Origin: Bacillota bacterium
Lineage (GTDB): Bacteria; Bacillota; UBA4882; UBA8346
Assembly (NCBI GenBank): GCA_023410535.1
Contig: JAEYPR010000021.1
Coordinates: 1 to 64,000 of the forward strand
DNA: 64,000 nucleotides
Direction: 5' to 3'
Shown here: positions 62,029 through 64,000 of the stretch, in pieces
Layout: every line of letters starts with the position of its first letter
Numbering within the stretch: position 1 is the first letter of the stretch
Program-made: the position numbers and the translations under genes
The notes under the pieces: generated by a model
Told to the model about the DNA's origin: nothing
The model's input: the letters and a program-made list of their open reading frames with translations, nothing else
Databases searched by the model: none

Positions 62029-62315
62029 TGTTGAAGGCAACCGGAAAAACGGTATGGTTTTAGTGTTTTCGCCATTATATTAGATAGGGATTGAAAAAGT
62101 CAAAAACGGCCGGCAGGGATGGGCATCGCTTCTCACGGGGAAGATTTTCGCTTCAATTGCTTGATAATTGCAACGAATTGGAAAAAATACCGTTTGACTA
62201 TATATGAGAAGCGACAACCAAAAGCCAGACCGAGTTGGTTTTGAATACGTTCTAAACTAATGGTAATTTTTTACCGAAATAATTAATAGAACCGATGGTT
62301 AAAGGAGGATGGAAC

Positions 62316-62957
62316 ATGTTTGTCAAAGACCGCATGACCGCCAATCCGGTAACGGTAACCGAAACGACGCCGATTGTTGAAGCCGGAGAGATCTTCCGGA
62401 AAAACAACTTCGCCCGGCTCCCGGTGGTGCGCGACGGGAAGCTCATTGGCATCATCACCCGGGAGGACTTGTTGAAAGTGACTCCTTCGGCGGCAACCAC
62501 CCTAAGTGTTTGGGAGCTCAATTACGTTTTGTCGAAATTACAAGTGAAAGACGCCATGACTAAAAGCCCGATTACCATTCGTCCCGATGTGACGTTGGAA
62601 GAAGCGGCGTTGTTGATGCGCGAGAAAGAGATCGGAGCGTTGCCGGTGGTGGAGGACGATGCCTTGATCGGGATCATCACCGAGTCCGATATTTTTGAGG
62701 CGTTTTTAGATCTGATGGGTTTAAAAGAGACCGGGACCCGCCTGGCGATCGACCTGGAGAACCGGATCGGCGCCGTGGCCGACTTGACTGAGTTTTTGAA
62801 ACAACAAGGGATCAGCATCATTTCGATGGCGATTTTCCACCGCACCAATCAGAGCGGCGAATTGGTTTTACGCTTGGATTCGACCAAAACCGACACCTTG
62901 GTGACGGATTTGAAAGCCAAAGGATATAAAGTGCTGCACGTTGCCAAGTGGAATTAA
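62316..62957 (+). CDS. CBS-pair and ACT-domain protein, AcuB-like
   Basis: A 213-residue cytoplasmic regulatory protein. Two CBS domains (about 1-58 and 75-135; VKDRMTANPVTV and VKDAMTKSPITI open each) normally bind adenine nucleotides. A C-terminal ACT domain (about 140-213) normally binds an amino acid. This arrangement matches AcuB-type proteins of Bacillota. It follows the Liv operon after a terminator and its own AAAGGAGG site, so a link to branched-chain amino acid status is possible but unproven. ATG 62316 is preferred to the in-frame ATG at 62295, which precedes the ribosome binding site. Confidence 0.88.
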   Translation: MFVKDRMTANPVTVTETTPIVEAGEIFRKNNFARLPVVRDGKLIGIITREDLLKVTPSAATTLSVWELNYVLSKLQVKDAMTKSPITIRPDVTLEEAALLMREKEIGALPVVEDDALIGIITESDIFEAFLDLMGLKETGTRLAIDLENRIGAVADLTEFLKQQGISIISMAIFHRTNQSGELVLRLDSTKTDTLVTDLKAKGYKVLHVAKWN

Positions 62958-63076
62958 GGACCAAATTGGGCTAAGTCTTCGACTCTGGTTGTCCTTTGAA
63001 GAGGACAAAAGAATCACAGTGTAGCTTCGCAAGGCGGTTAAACGAATAATGATTCCAGCTTTCTGTGATGAATGAC

Positions 63077-63106
63077 AAAACCCGCGCTTAGCGGGTTTTT
63101 TTTTTA
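63077..63106 (+). terminator. Terminator after the CBS-ACT gene
   Basis: AAACCCGC and GCGGGTTT around GCTTA, followed by ten or more T. Upstream, 62988-63040 resembles 23188-23232 (see findings). Confidence 0.92.
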
Positions 63107-63251
63107 TTGCAACGGTTCGGGAACCTTCCCTAAGGCTAAGGCGCTGCCCGAACGATTAAGACATTTGAGAATAAAGAAGGGTTTTGCCATCGATTGGATG
63201 TATAATGGTAAAGTTAAAAAACGGGAGACCGGAGTCGCGTGGGAGGAGAAC

Positions 63252-64000
63252 ATGTCGAAAAGTTGTCGAATGATGATTGCCGCAATCACCATCTTTCTGT
63301 TATTGATGATCGGGACAGGCACCAAACCCCCCGATGTCAAAGCGGGGAAATTAGTACAAGAGCATTCCGGCTGGTTTAAAGCGCTGCGAAACGTATTCGC
63401 CATTGGGATATCGCCTGGGAGGGTCATCGCTGCCGCCGCGGAACTAAACCCGGCAGCGACGCCGGCGCCTGTCGTCCAGCCGGACCCCACGCCGCTAGCG
63501 GCATTGGAACCGCCCAAGGTCAAAGGGATCTATCTGACGGCTTGGATGACCGGAGACAGCCGGTTTATGGAACGAACCGCCCGTTTCATTGAACAGACGG
63601 AAATCAATTCAGTGGTCATTGATGTCAAAGACGATACCGGGACGATCAGTTATCCCAGTCAGGTGCCATTGGCGAAAGCGGTCGGCTCCAGCGAAAAAAA
63701 GTTTGACCCCCATAAAGTGTTGAAGTTCTTGAAGGACCGGGATATTTATCCCATTGCCCGGATCGTTGTTTTCAAAGATCCGTTCTTGGCGAAACGCCGG
63801 ACCGATTTGGCGGTGAAAAGCGCTCAAGGGGGTTTGTGGCATGATTTTAAAGGGTTATGTTGGGTCGATCCCTATAACAAAACTGTCTGGGATTACACGA
63901 TCGCAATTGCGAAAGAAGCGGCAGCCTACGGGTTTAAAGAGATTCAATTCGATTATGTGCGATTTACCAGTGACGGAATATTGCGCGATTGCCGTTATCC
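63252..64000 (+). CDS. DUF4015 putative glycoside hydrolase, 3' truncated by window edge
   Basis: The frame is open from ATG 63252 to the window end (249 codons seen), with GGGAGGAG upstream. An N-terminal hydrophobic segment (about 8-24) is a signal peptide or anchor. A Pro/Ala-rich linker (about 85-105) follows, and then VKGIYLTAWMTGDSRF, INSVVIDVKDDTGTISYPSQV, YPIARIVVFKDP, WVDPYNKTVWDY and IQFDYVRFTSDG. This series matches the DUF4015 (PF13200) TIM-barrel proteins classed as putative glycoside hydrolases. Exported; the substrate is unknown. Confidence 0.88.
   Translation, partial: MSKSCRMMIAAITIFLLLMIGTGTKPPDVKAGKLVQEHSGWFKALRNVFAIGISPGRVIAAAAELNPAATPAPVVQPDPTPLAALEPPKVKGIYLTAWMTGDSRFMERTARFIEQTEINSVVIDVKDDTGTISYPSQVPLAKAVGSSEKKFDPHKVLKFLKDRDIYPIARIVVFKDPFLAKRRTDLAVKSAQGGLWHDFKGLCWVDPYNKTVWDYTIAIAKEAAAYGFKEIQFDYVRFTSDGILRDCRY

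Noticed and set aside
1..64000. tRNA or rRNA genes
   Set aside because: I looked for GTTCGAATC-type T-arms and conserved rRNA stretches on both strands and found none that fold convincingly.

Overview
The window looks like chromosomal DNA of an anaerobic, probably spore-forming member of the Bacillota (Firmicutes). Supporting signs are two T-box leaders (ileS and the Nudix-thrS operon), purine-rich ribosome binding sites, LysM proteins, a BclA-like collagen protein, a rubredoxin-type flavoprotein and an oxygen-sensitive nitrogenase-like system. Much of it concerns pectin use. A Limnochordia/Hydrogenispora-like lineage is only a guess. No rRNA, tRNA, CRISPR array, phage or insertion sequence was found.

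Layout. 1-785: 3' end of a collagen-like surface protein. 1.2-7.5 kb: a compact operon behind two matching palindromes, encoding two nitrogenase component 1-like proteins, a FecBCD-type ABC importer and a NifH-like Fe protein. 7.5-11 kb: eukaryote-like IleRS (reverse strand) with promoter and T-box. 11-16 kb: a J-domain/degenerate-GGDEF fusion, DedA, DUF2939, a tandem AdoMet-decarboxylase-like protein and a four-LysM protein. 16-20 kb: GH105, a zinc-ribbon protein and a secreted GH28. 20.4-23 kb: two small paralogous proteins, an array of ten 21-bp AT-rich repeats, then an Lrp-type regulator with no ATG/GTG/TTG start, a cupin and a TSUP exporter. 23-27 kb: L,D-transpeptidase, frameshifted nagA and an MFS transporter. 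27-42 kb: a pectin/rhamnogalacturonan locus with GH28, AraC regulator, membrane-bound AraC sensor, two near-identical solute-binding proteins, LplB/LplC-type permeases, a second GH105 and a chemoreceptor. 42-50 kb: ABC exporter, then an AfuABC/Fbp-like importer followed by a frameshifted PHP hydrolase, a wrecked sensor kinase and its response regulator. 50-57 kb: thioredoxin-like and rubredoxin-flavin reductase pair, tsaD, a cluster of DnaA-box-like sites, a SWIM protein, and the threonine T-box with Nudix and thrS. 57-64 kb: a complete branched-chain amino acid (Liv) ABC operon, a CBS-ACT protein and the 5' end of a DUF4015 protein.

How it fits together. Secreted and cytoplasmic GH28/GH105 enzymes, an oligosaccharide importer, two AraC-type regulators and a chemoreceptor form a plausible sense-swim-degrade-import circuit for pectin. 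The nitrogenase-like operon pairs a reductase with an importer for a metal chelate or tetrapyrrole and carries no visible nifE, nifN or nifB. The 48-49.3 kb stretch shows decay (frameshifts and a large deletion) in the sensing arm of a transporter operon; the single-base lesions there and in nagA could also be sequencing errors.
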